Shown: in pieces, positions 33,991-41,453 of the stretch
Numbering within the stretch: the stretch's first letter is position 1
Layout of the letters: each line of letters begins with the position of its first letter
From: Sphaerisporangium krabiense
GTDB lineage: Bacteria > Actinomycetota > Actinomycetes > Streptosporangiales > Streptosporangiaceae
DNA length: 64,000 nt
NCBI RefSeq assembly: GCF_014200435.1
Contig: NZ_JACHBR010000002.1
Location: 1,044,501-1,108,500, forward strand
Reading direction: 5' to 3'
Made by a program: the position numbers and the translations under genes
The notes under the pieces: model-generated
What the model was told of the DNA's origin: nothing
What the model saw: the letters and a program-made list of their open reading frames with translations, nothing else
Database searches by the model: none

Positions 33991-34860
33991 ATGACGGGAA
34001 GGATCGTCGTCGGCATCGACGGCTCGCCGTCCGCGGTGGCGGCGGTGGAATGGGCGGCCGACGAGGCGGCGCGCGCCGGGGCGGCACTGAAGATCGTCCA
34101 CGTGCGCGAGCCGTGGTCGTACCAGTTCCCGGTCCGCGCGGGCACGCCCGCCCCCGACTCGCTGACCGTGTACTGGAGGCGCGTCCTGTCCACCGCCGCC
34201 CAGTGGGTGCACGCCAACCGGCCAACGGTCCCGGTGACCTGCGCGCTCGTCGTCGGCGCCGCGGCCGAGCGGCTCACCACCGAGTCCGAGGAGGCCGACG
34301 AGCTGATCCTCGGCAGCAAGGGGCTCGGCGGGCTGCCCGGGATGGTCCTGGGCTCGGTGGGACGGTCGGTCGCCGGGCGCGCCGCGGGACCGGTGATCAT
34401 CGTGCGCCGCGCGGGCCACGCGCGGCACGGCGCCGTCGTCGTCGGCTTCGACGGATCGGCCTCCTCGCAGGCCGCCCTGGCCTTCGCCCTCACGCAGGCG
34501 CGGGCGCGAGGGGCGCGGGCGCGGGTCGTCTACGCCTGGCACACCCCGCCCTTCACGCCGTACGGCACCGTCTACGCGGGCGCGGCGCACGAGGCGCTCG
34601 CCGAGGAGTGCGCGCGGATCCGCGGCCTGCTCGGGCCGTGGCAGGACCGCTACCCGGACGTGCGGATGACCGGGACGGCCGTGCGCGGCCATACCGTGCC
34701 CGCGCTCGCCGACGCCTCGCGCGAGGCGGACCTGGTCGTCGTCGGCTCCCCGCCGCCGGGGCCGCCCGGGACGGCGTTCGCCGGGTCGGTGGGGCAGGGG
34801 GTGCTGCGCCGGGCGCGCTGCCCGGTCGCGATCGTGCATCCGCGGGGGACGGCCGCGTGA
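33991..34860 (+). CDS. Tandem universal stress protein
   Basis: 289 residues made of two USP domains. The first begins RIVVGIDGSPSAVAAVEWA and has the ATP loop LILGSKGLGGLPGMVLGSVGRSV, close to G-2x-G-9x-G-S. The second begins GAVVVGFDGSASSQAALAFA and ends DLVVVGSPPPGPPGTAFAG with a less perfect loop and VLRRARCPVAIV. Two-domain USPs of this type are numerous in the DosR regulon of mycobacteria. ATG 33991 follows GGGGGAGGGGCC. Co-transcription with the CBS-BON gene is likely. Confidence 0.92.
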   Translation: MTGRIVVGIDGSPSAVAAVEWAADEAARAGAALKIVHVREPWSYQFPVRAGTPAPDSLTVYWRRVLSTAAQWVHANRPTVPVTCALVVGAAAERLTTESEEADELILGSKGLGGLPGMVLGSVGRSVAGRAAGPVIIVRRAGHARHGAVVVGFDGSASSQAALAFALTQARARGARARVVYAWHTPPFTPYGTVYAGAAHEALAEECARIRGLLGPWQDRYPDVRMTGTAVRGHTVPALADASREADLVVVGSPPPGPPGTAFAGSVGQGVLRRARCPVAIVHPRGTAA

Positions 34861-34954
34861 GGTGTGGCGGGTCCTGTCCTAAGTATTGAGAAATGTCCCG
34901 CTTGATGGTGATTTATCAAGATTTGGATGGTTCGGTGGGTGGGACAACTCCGGT

Positions 34955-36592
34955 ATGACGGACGTGCGGCCGCGTTCGTTGATACCGCGCACGCGTCTCG
35001 ACGAACTGCTGTCCGAGCTCCAGGTCCGGCTCGACACGGTGCTCGCCACCCGCGACCGCGTCCACGCGCTGCTGGACGCGGTCGTCGCCGTGGGCAGGGA
35101 CCTGGATCTCGAAACCGTGCTGCGCCGCGTCGTCGAGACCGCCACCACCCTGGCCGGCGCCCGCTACGGCGCGTTCGGCCTCGTCGGCGAGGGCGGCACG
35201 CTGGCCCGGTTCCTCCCCACCGGGCTGACGGAGGACGAGATCGCCGCCATCGAGCACTGGCCGCACGGCCTCGGCCTGCTCGGCCTGCTCATCAAGGAGC
35301 CCCGCCCCCTGCGGCTGCCCCGCATCACCGGCCATCCCGAGTCGTACGGCTTCCCGCCCGGCCACCCGCCCATGGGCGCCTTCCTCGGCGTGCCCGTCCG
35401 GGTCCGCGGCGAGGTCTTCGGCAACCTCTACCTCACCGAGAAACGCGGCGGCGGCCCGTTCGAGGAAGAGGACGAGGCCGTCGTCGTCGCCCTGGCCACC
35501 GCGGCCGGCGTCGCCATCGAGAACGCCCGCCTGTACGAGGAGACCCGCGCCCGCGAGGCGTGGCTGCACGCGTCCGCCGAGATCACCACCAGCCTCCTGT
35601 CCGGCTCCGCCCCCCACGACGTCCTCACCCTCCTCGCCCGCCGGGCCCGAGAGATGGCCGCCGCGGACGTCGCCGCCGTACTCCTCCCCACGGCAGACGG
35701 CAAAAGACTCCGCGTCGCGCTCGCCGACGGAGCGGCCCCGCCGGACATCGCCGCCGGGGCGGCATCGGTGGACATCGCCGCCGGGGCGGGACCGGTGGAC
35801 ATCGCGGACGGGGTGGCATCGGCGAAGTTGGCGGACGGGGTGGCATCGGTGGATGTCGCTAATGGGGTGGCATCGGCGGAGTTCGCGGACGGGGTGGCAT
35901 CGGTGGATGTCACCGATGGGGCGGGACCGGCGGAGTTCGCGAACCGGGTGGCACCGGCAAAGTTCGCGAACCGGGTGGCACCGGCGGACTTCGCCGACGG
36001 AATGATGCCGGAGGACGTCGCCGCCGCCGAGATCGCCGTGGACGGCTCCCTGTCAGGCCGCGCCTTCAGTGGCGGCGAGCCCGTCGTCGTCACCGGCCTC
36101 GACGAGACCGAGATCCCGGCCGTCGTCTCCGGCGGCATGCGGATCGGGCCGGCCATCGCGGTTCCGCTGGGCGCCGCCGGGGCCGTGCGGGGAGTGCTTT
36201 CGCTTGGCAGGCGGTCGGGCCGGCCGCCGTTCGACCCCGGGCACGCGCGCATGCTCGGCTCCTTCGCCGGGCAGGCGGCGATCGCGCTCGAACTCGCCGA
36301 GGCCCGCGAGGACGCCGCGCGGCTCGGCCTGCTGGAGGACCGCGACCGCATCGCCAATGACCTCCGCGACGTCGTGATCCAGCGGCTGTTCGCCGTCGCG
36401 ATGACCTTGATGAGCGCGATCCGCCTGGTCGACGACCCCGAGGCCGCCTCCCGCCTCCGCCGCGCCGTGACCGAGCTGGACGTCACCATCGGCCACATCC
36501 GCTCAACCATCTTCGCCCTCCACTCCCCACCAGACCCGCCCATCCCCCGCCCACCCCTCCAACTCCCCACCCCCGCTCGCCCCCGCGCGTGA
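34955..36592 (+). CDS. DevS/DosS-like GAF sensor, degenerate: phospho-His lost and ATPase domain absent
   Basis: 545 residues. MTDVRPRSLIPRTRLDELLS and the first GAF domain (about 45-195: ARYGAFGLVGEGG, GFPPGHPPMGAFLGVPVRV, FGNLYLTEKRGGGPFEEEDE) match DevS/DosS of mycobacteria closely, including one His of the haem region. A second GAF spans about 210-460 and is split by ten 9-residue repeats. The HisKA_3 helix reads DRIANDLRDVVIQRLFA; DosS has His where Arg471 (codon CGC at 36365) stands, a one-base change from CAC. After IRSTIFALHSP the protein ends within 25 residues; no N, G1 or G2 box is found before the next gene. It is therefore a pseudokinase or gene remnant with an intact sensor half. 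Confidence 0.85.
   Translation: MTDVRPRSLIPRTRLDELLSELQVRLDTVLATRDRVHALLDAVVAVGRDLDLETVLRRVVETATTLAGARYGAFGLVGEGGTLARFLPTGLTEDEIAAIEHWPHGLGLLGLLIKEPRPLRLPRITGHPESYGFPPGHPPMGAFLGVPVRVRGEVFGNLYLTEKRGGGPFEEEDEAVVVALATAAGVAIENARLYEETRAREAWLHASAEITTSLLSGSAPHDVLTLLARRAREMAAADVAAVLLPTADGKRLRVALADGAAPPDIAAGAASVDIAAGAGPVDIADGVASAKLADGVASVDVANGVASAEFADGVASVDVTDGAGPAEFANRVAPAKFANRVAPADFADGMMPEDVAAAEIAVDGSLSGRAFSGGEPVVVTGLDETEIPAVVSGGMRIGPAIAVPLGAAGAVRGVLSLGRRSGRPPFDPGHARMLGSFAGQAAIALELAEAREDAARLGLLEDRDRIANDLRDVVIQRLFAVAMTLMSAIRLVDDPEAASRLRRAVTELDVTIGHIRSTIFALHSPPDPPIPRPPLQLPTPARPRA
35744..36013 (+). repeat. In-frame 27-bp tandem repeat in the second GAF domain
   Basis: Ten imperfect copies of 27 bp encode nine-residue units such as DIADGVASA, KLADGVASV, DVANGVASA and EFANRVAPA. 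It expands a loop of the GAF domain by about 90 residues without breaking the frame. It looks like recent slippage expansion. Confidence 0.9.
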
Positions 36593-36896
36593 CACCCGCA
36601 GTCCCCCAGCCCCGCTCGCCTGCGCGCGTGGCGCCCACCGTCCGCCAGCCCCGCTCGCTTGCGCGCGTGACGCCCGCCGTCGCTCACCCCAGCCTCCAAC
36701 TCTCCGTTGCTCACCCAGCCTCCAACTCTCCGCCGCTCGTCCCCGCCGCCGCTCGTCCCCGCGGCCGTATGACCCCGCGCGTGACACCCGCTGTTCCTCG
36801 TCCGAGGCTCCGATTCCCTGCGGCTGTTTGTCCCCGCGCGTGACACCCGCCGTCCACGCCCGAGCCTCCGACTCGCCACCCCGCCCCCGCGCGCGC
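36593..36896. other. Low-complexity region after the sensor gene
   Basis: No gene. The sequence is C-rich with scattered copies of GCGCGTGACACCCGC (near 36586, 36662, 36775, 36837) and CCTCCAACTCTCC. It may derive from the lost kinase domain by expansion, but no HATPase motif can be read in any frame. The stretch 37169-37383, beyond the 17-bp array, is also without a gene. Confidence 0.6.
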
Positions 36897-37168
36897 GACG
36901 CCCGCAGACCCATGACGCCCGCAGACCCATGACGCCCGCAGACCCATGACGCCCGCAGACCCATGACGCCCGCAGACCCATGACGCCCGCAGACCCATGA
37001 CGCCCGCAGACCCATGACGCCCGCAGACCCATGACGCCCGCAGACCCATGACGCCCGCAGACCCATGACGCCCGCAGACCCATGACGCCCGCAGACCCAT
37101 GACGCCCGCAGACCCATGACGCCCGCAGACCCATGACGCCCGCAGACCCATGACGCCCGCAGACCCAC
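36897..37168. repeat. 17-bp minisatellite, 16 copies
   Basis: The unit GACGCCCGCAGACCCAT is repeated 16 times head to tail with no interruption (the last copy ends in C instead of T). It lies between the 3' ends of the convergent devS-like and devR genes. Because 17 is not a multiple of three, each strand cycles through all frames; the minus strand is open throughout in all three, generating artificial Gly/Cys-rich frames. The near identity of copies suggests a variable-number locus. Confidence 0.95.
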
Positions 37169-37383
37169 GACACCCGCCTCTCACCACAACCACCCGTCGA
37201 GCCCTGGTCATGGTGCCCCGACCTCTCCGGCCGTGTGTGTCCGGTCCTTCTCACACGTGGCGCCGGTCCCGCCCGGTTGTGGTGTCGGGCTTACGCCGCA
37301 TAGGCATCGCTCACGCGCGGTCAGGGCGTCGCTCCCGCGCGGCCGGGGTGCTCCGGCTCGCGTGCGCCTTGTGTCGGGGCGGT

Positions 37384-38034
37384 TCAGTCGTCTCGGCTGT
37401 GGCGTTCCGTTCTCAGACGGGCGGCTAGGGCCGCCGCCTGGGTGCGGCGGCGCATGTCCAGCTTGGCGAGCAGGTTCGAGACGTAGTTCTTGACCGTCTT
37501 CTCGGCGAGGAACAGGCGCTCGCCGATCTGCCGGTTGGTGAGGCCCTCGCCGATCAACTCCAGGATGTGCCGCTCCTGCGCGCTCAGCGCGGCGAGCGGG
37601 TCCTTGGACGCGGCCTGCTCGCGCAGCCGGCGCAGCATCGACGCGGTGCTCCGCGGGTCGAGCAGCGACTCGCCGGCCGCCACCGTGCGCACCGCGCCCA
37701 CCAGGTCCGACCCGTGGATCTGCTTGAGCACGTACCCTGCCGCCCCCGCCATGATCGACTTGTAGAGGGCGTCGTCGTCGGCGAAGGAGGTCAGCATCAG
37801 GCACGCCAGCCCGGGCGTGCGCGACCGGACCTCCCGGCAGACGTCCACCCCGTTCCCGTCGGGCAGCCGCACGTCCAGCACGGCGACGTCCGGCCGGAGC
37901 GCCGGGATCCGCGCCACCGCCTGCTGGGCCGTCCCCGCCTCCCCGACGATCTCGATGTCCTCCTCCGAGGACAACAGCGCCGCCACCCCGCGACGCACGA
38001 CCTCATGGTCGTCCACCAGAAACACCCGGATCAT
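37384..38034 (-). CDS. devR: DevR/DosR-type NarL-family response regulator
   Basis: 216 residues, very like DevR (DosR) of M. tuberculosis. The receiver has acidic Asp8-Asp9, phospho-acceptor Asp54 in AVLDVRLPDGNG, Thr-Ser in LMLTSFADDD and Lys in YVLKQIHG. The LuxR-type DNA-binding domain is LSAQERHILELIGEGLTNRQ, IGERLFLAEKTVKNYV and SNLLAKLDMRRRTQAA. All residues needed for phosphorylation and DNA contact look intact. In mycobacteria it switches on the hypoxia/NO dormancy regulon; OsdR of Streptomyces is equivalent. It converges on the degenerate DevS-like gene across repeats. Upstream (38165-38270) lies a 44-bp repeat that may overlap its promoter. Confidence 0.93.
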   Translation of the reverse strand: MIRVFLVDDHEVVRRGVAALLSSEEDIEIVGEAGTAQQAVARIPALRPDVAVLDVRLPDGNGVDVCREVRSRTPGLACLMLTSFADDDALYKSIMAGAAGYVLKQIHGSDLVGAVRTVAAGESLLDPRSTASMLRRLREQAASKDPLAALSAQERHILELIGEGLTNRQIGERLFLAEKTVKNYVSNLLAKLDMRRRTQAAALAARLRTERHSRDD

Positions 38035-38164
38035 GCCCCGACGCTAACCACTCCGCTCCTCCCACCTCGCCGAACACGCTCCGGCGTGTCCCTTCGGGTT
38101 CGCCGTGCGACGGCAGGGCGGCGAGTGGCCGCCGACGGGACAGATGGGTATCCGCCCACGGGAC

Positions 38165-38270
38165 GATGGGTGGGGCCGTCCACGGGGATGGGTGTCCGTC
38201 CACGGGGCGATGGGTGGGGCCGTCCACGGGGATGGGTGTCCGTCCACGGGGCGATGGGTGCCCACCTGCG
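38165..38270. repeat. 44-bp direct repeat upstream of devR
   Basis: Two complete copies and a partial third with a 44-bp period (starts at 38165, 38209, 38253), built on GATGGGTG and GTCCACGGGG elements that themselves recur every about 22 bp. It occupies most of the 370-base space between devR and hsp20. No gene is seen in 38035-38405. Confidence 0.85.
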
Positions 38271-38405
38271 GCGCCATGGATACCCCGGCGGGGCGATGGG
38301 GTGATCGCCGATAGGGGCGGGGTACGGCTGTCCGAGGTGGCACGGGGCATCCGGACCCGCGCGGTGTGGCGGGTCCGGAGTGCGCCGGGCGACGGATGTC
38401 CGGGG

Positions 38406-38831
38406 TCAGCCGCCCTGCTTCTCGATCGGCACGCGTTGGGCCTCCGGCCGGTCCTGGGCGAGCGGCACGTCCACTTCGAGAATGCCGTCGTGGTACACCG
38501 CCTTCACGCCGGTCTCGTCGGCGTTCGGCGGCAGCGGGATCGTCCGGCTGAACTCGCCGTACACGAACTCGGTGCGGTGCGGCTCGGACTTCTCCTCCTT
38601 GCGCTCGCCGCGCACGGTCAGCATGCCGTTCTCGACGGTCACCTCCACGTCGGCCTCCGGGTCGATGCCGGGCAACTCGGCGCGGACGATGTAATGGCCG
38701 TCCCTGACAGTGTCCTCGAAGCGGACCATCCGGCCGCCGGCGTACGGCCTGGCGCCGCTGAACGGTGCTTCAAGCCAGTCCAATAGGTCAGGCACCAGGC
38801 CGCGTGGTTGACGGCGCGTTGGCATGGCCAT
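38406..38831 (-). CDS. Hsp20/alpha-crystallin small heat-shock protein
   Basis: 141 residues, like HspX/Acr of mycobacteria. The alpha-crystallin domain runs about 40-132: FEDTVRDGHYIVRAELPGID, VEVTVENGMLTVRGERKEE, RTEFVYGEFSRTIPLPPNAD and the GILEVDVPL strand. A short C-terminal VPIEK replaces the I-x-I oligomerisation motif partly. ATP-independent chaperone. ATG 38831 follows GGGGAGGTTCAC; the frame is open further upstream only because of the 33-bp repeats. A DevR-like site lies 64-83 bases upstream, so DevR control is likely. Confidence 0.92.
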   Translation of the reverse strand: MAMPTRRQPRGLVPDLLDWLEAPFSGARPYAGGRMVRFEDTVRDGHYIVRAELPGIDPEADVEVTVENGMLTVRGERKEEKSEPHRTEFVYGEFSRTIPLPPNADETGVKAVYHDGILEVDVPLAQDRPEAQRVPIEKQGG

Positions 38832-38894
38832 GTGAACCTCCCCTGGCTCCTCTGGTCGTTCACCTCCATCTGACGCCGCTCCCAACCCCCGGTG

Positions 38895-38914
38895 CAGCGG
38901 CCGTAGGTCCCGAA
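38895..38914 (-). promoter_or_regulatory. Candidate DevR/DosR box upstream of hsp20
   Basis: On the minus strand the site reads TTCGGGACCTACGGCCGCTG. The left half fits the mycobacterial DosR consensus TTSGGGACT (C for the last T); the right half is weaker (GGCCGC for GTCCC). Its position 64-83 bases before the hsp20 start and the adjacent DevR gene support the call. Confidence 0.5.
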
Positions 38915-38993
38915 CCCGCAGGCCCTTGGCCCTACCTCGCGGCCCCCTCGCCCCTGCCTGCCTGTTCGCAGAAGCTTTCCGCGCGAGCCCATA

Positions 38994-39180
38994 CGCCAGG
39001 CGAATCCACTCCGCCCGGGGCAGCCCGCCGGGCAAGTCCACTCCAAGGTCAGGTCCACATGCCAGGCGAATCCACTTCGCGCGGGGCCCGTACGCCGGGC
39101 AGGTCCACTCCGCGCGGGGCCCGCACGCGAGGCAAGTCCACTCCGCGTGGGGATCGCGCGCCGGGCAAGTCCGCTCCATG
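38994..39180. repeat. 33-bp tandem repeat upstream of hsp20
   Basis: About six diverged copies built on GCCGGGCAAGTCCACTCCGC, with spacing of 32-34 bp (three exact 33-bp steps between 39071 and 39170). On the minus strand it reads as an open 11-residue repeat, but no start or known domain supports a protein. No gene is seen in 38832-39272. Confidence 0.85.
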
Positions 39181-39272
39181 TGGCGGGTGCGTGGACGGGC
39201 CGTGGCTCCGCTCGGCGCGGGGTCACGGGCGCGTCCGGGCGTTCGGAGGGGCCGTCCCTGGCGCGTGCGGTC

Positions 39273-39539
39273 TTAGGCGGGGCGGCCCTGGCCGGCGAGT
39301 TGGGCGACGTCTTCGGCGGCGTCGCCGGTCAGTTTGTCGGCCAGGTCGGCCAGCGCGCGGCCGACCGCCAGCTCGTCCCCGATCTCGGGCACCGGGCGGT
39401 CGGCGGGGTTGCGCCTGGCGTACCCGATGCTCTCGTGCCGTGTGCCGGACCTGGTGAGCAGCACAGCCCTGGCCGTGGTCACATCGTCGTTGTCGTCCTC
39501 GGTGATGTGGATCTCCACGGTCCACTGCTTGTCGAACAT
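39273..39539 (-). CDS. DUF1876 domain protein
   Basis: 88 residues, the full domain: MFDKQWTVEIHITEDDNDDV, TARAVLLTRSGTRHESIGYA, ARRNPADRPVPEIGDELAVG and a helical end LADLADKLTGDAAEDVAQL. The fold is a small alpha/beta domain; its function is unknown. DUF1876 genes are common in actinobacterial DosR/OsdR-type clusters, which agrees with neighbouring hsp20 and devR. ATG 39539 follows GGGAGGTGGCGTC on the minus strand. Confidence 0.9.
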   Translation of the reverse strand: MFDKQWTVEIHITEDDNDDVTTARAVLLTRSGTRHESIGYARRNPADRPVPEIGDELAVGRALADLADKLTGDAAEDVAQLAGQGRPA

Positions 39540-39658
39540 GACGCCACCTCCCGCGGTACTTCCTCCCTCAACCATCTCGCACGCCGTTCGCGGATCCCGC
39601 GCGACCCCATACCTGGGCACGGGCCCGCGCCACCTCGCACAGGGAACGGACACGCCGC

Positions 39659-41305
39659 CTACCCTCGCGGCGTCGCTCGTCGGTCGACCTTGGGGCCCGG
39701 CTCGTACGGCGCCTCGGGCGCGGCCTCCTCCGACGTCTCGGCGGCGCGCCGCAGGGAGGCGGCCACGGCGCCGGGAAGGGCCTGGAGGCGGTGCGCGGGC
39801 AGTTCCAGCAGGGTGACCTCGTCCGCCCAGGGGGCGACCTCGGTGACGATCGCGCGCGCCTGTTTCTTGGTGAGATGTCCGTACGCCCTGATCAGGCCCT
39901 CGCGCCAGACGTTGGCCGCCCGGCCGTGCGCGGCGTCCAGCAGCGCCCGCAGCAGTCGCTCGTCCCGCCCCTCCGGCGGCGGCAGCCGCGCCGCCTCGAC
40001 CACGCCACCCCCGGCCGTGATCGCGTACAGGGACTCCAGCGCGCCGAGATCGTGCGGCGCGTCCTCGGTGAGAACGCGGACGTGGCGGGCGCGCGTGGCG
40101 AGCAGCAGCCGGGGGAGCGCCGCGCCCAGCCCCGGCGGCAGCGCGATCGCCACCCGGGCGGGGGAGGACGCGTACGGCTTGGCCAGCCACGTGGACAGGC
40201 GCGCCCTCGGTGTCCGGGGCGCGACGTCCTTGGGCCAGTCGCCCACCAGGACGTCGAACTCGCCCTCCTCGACCCCTCGCGCCCCGGCCGTGGAAGGCGC
40301 GGGGGACGGCCGCGCCTCGACCGACTGCGGACCCTGGGTATAGATGGCGGTGCCATAGCCCTCCACCCGAGCCGCGACGGCCGGGCGGGTCTTGCTCGTG
40401 GGACGGAGGACGTACAGGTCGGCCGCCGACCCGATGGCCTCCGCCCCGAAATATCTATTGAAATCTGGATAAACAGCCTCAAAAGACAAATTGAGGTCGT
40501 AAAGGGAACGTTGCACCTTCAATGCGAGCATCGGCGTACGCTCGCTCGCCCCGTACGCCAGCAGCACCCGCCCCTGCTCGGGATCGCGCAGCCCCTCGAC
40601 GGCCCGCGCCACGAACAGCCCGACGCCCTCGGGCGTGTACGGCGGGTCGGTGATCGCCAGATCGGCCTGGCCGCGCGCCGACGGCGGCAGGCCGAGGCGG
40701 AGATCGGCCCAGCGGGTCACGACGTCCAGCCCCAGGGCCTCCGCGCGTTCGCCGATGTAGGCGAGGATGCGATCGTCCACGTCCACGACGGTCACCTGGA
40801 CGCCCGGGTGGATCATGGCGACCGCCAGCGAGGTCAGGTCATGGTCGCCCACGCACAGCAGCCGCGAGCCCGGCAGCCAGAACCGCGCGCCGAGCAGCAG
40901 GGCCCGGCGCACCACCGTCTCGGGGGTCGCGGCGACGTGGTCGAGGACGTGACGCCCGCGCGGCCCGCCCGCGACCAGCTCCGCCATGCGCCGCACCACG
41001 TCCCCGTACCGGGGGAGCAGATGGGCCACCGGGTCGGCGGGGGAGCCGGGCACCTCGCCGCCCTCGTCCAGCAGCGCGCGGTACGCCTGCGCCTGCTCCC
41101 CGGTCAGCCGGAAGCGCTCACCGGACCGCTGCGGCCCGGCCTCGCGCAGCAGGGCCTCGACGGCCCGCCGGGAGGTCGCCGTCTCGCGGACCAGGGCGGC
41201 CAGGGTCCACCACTCGCCGTCGCAGAGCAGCGCGAGGGCCGCGCGCAGCCGCCGCGCGTCCACCCCGGCCTCGGCCAGCAGCCTGCTCACTCCCTCGGAC
41301 GCCAT
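39659..41305 (-). CDS. Branched-polyamine-synthase (BpsA)-like aminopropyltransferase/methyltransferase-fold protein
   Basis: 548 residues. Residues 1-75 are a winged-helix-like domain (WWTLAALVRETATSRRAVEAL). The Rossmann-type core (about 110-330) has RALLLGARFWLPGSRLLCVGDHDLTSLAVA, VTVVDVDDRILAYI and ITDPPYTPEGVGLF, matching the DUF43/BpsA family (N4-bis(aminopropyl)spermidine synthase of thermophiles). The GDHDLTS loop corresponds to the GGGD-type substrate loop and DPPYT to the active-site motif. The C-terminal 200 residues form a second, less conserved domain. If active it would add aminopropyl groups to polyamines, but the actinobacterial branch is untested. ATG 41305 starts it. Confidence 0.75.
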   Translation of the reverse strand: MASEGVSRLLAEAGVDARRLRAALALLCDGEWWTLAALVRETATSRRAVEALLREAGPQRSGERFRLTGEQAQAYRALLDEGGEVPGSPADPVAHLLPRYGDVVRRMAELVAGGPRGRHVLDHVAATPETVVRRALLLGARFWLPGSRLLCVGDHDLTSLAVAMIHPGVQVTVVDVDDRILAYIGERAEALGLDVVTRWADLRLGLPPSARGQADLAITDPPYTPEGVGLFVARAVEGLRDPEQGRVLLAYGASERTPMLALKVQRSLYDLNLSFEAVYPDFNRYFGAEAIGSAADLYVLRPTSKTRPAVAARVEGYGTAIYTQGPQSVEARPSPAPSTAGARGVEEGEFDVLVGDWPKDVAPRTPRARLSTWLAKPYASSPARVAIALPPGLGAALPRLLLATRARHVRVLTEDAPHDLGALESLYAITAGGGVVEAARLPPPEGRDERLLRALLDAAHGRAANVWREGLIRAYGHLTKKQARAIVTEVAPWADEVTLLELPAHRLQALPGAVAASLRRAAETSEEAAPEAPYEPGPKVDRRATPRG

Positions 41306-41453
41306 GCGGCAACCCTATCGGCGGCCCCGGCGCCCTCCTCCCGTCCGCGTCCCGGCTGTGGACAACCGGACGCCCGGGCGTGTCCGGCCATGCCCAGGAC
41401 GGCTCTCGTGGCTAAACTCCCCCGGGGCGACCGACGGGGGGAGCGTGGCCCTG

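Noticed and set aside
36897-37168. Possible CRISPR array
   Set aside because: The units are directly adjacent with no spacers and only 17 bp long, and no cas gene is present.
35428-37254. Long minus-strand frame rich in Gly, Cys and Arg (MGLRASWVCGRHGSAGV repeats)
   Set aside because: It is an artefact of the 17-bp array, which is open in all three minus frames, and of codon bias opposite the DevS-like gene; it has no ribosome-binding site or domain.
38406-39179. 257-residue version of Hsp20 starting upstream
   Set aside because: The extra part is the 33-bp repeat read in frame; the strong ribosome-binding site before 38831 supports the 141-residue form.
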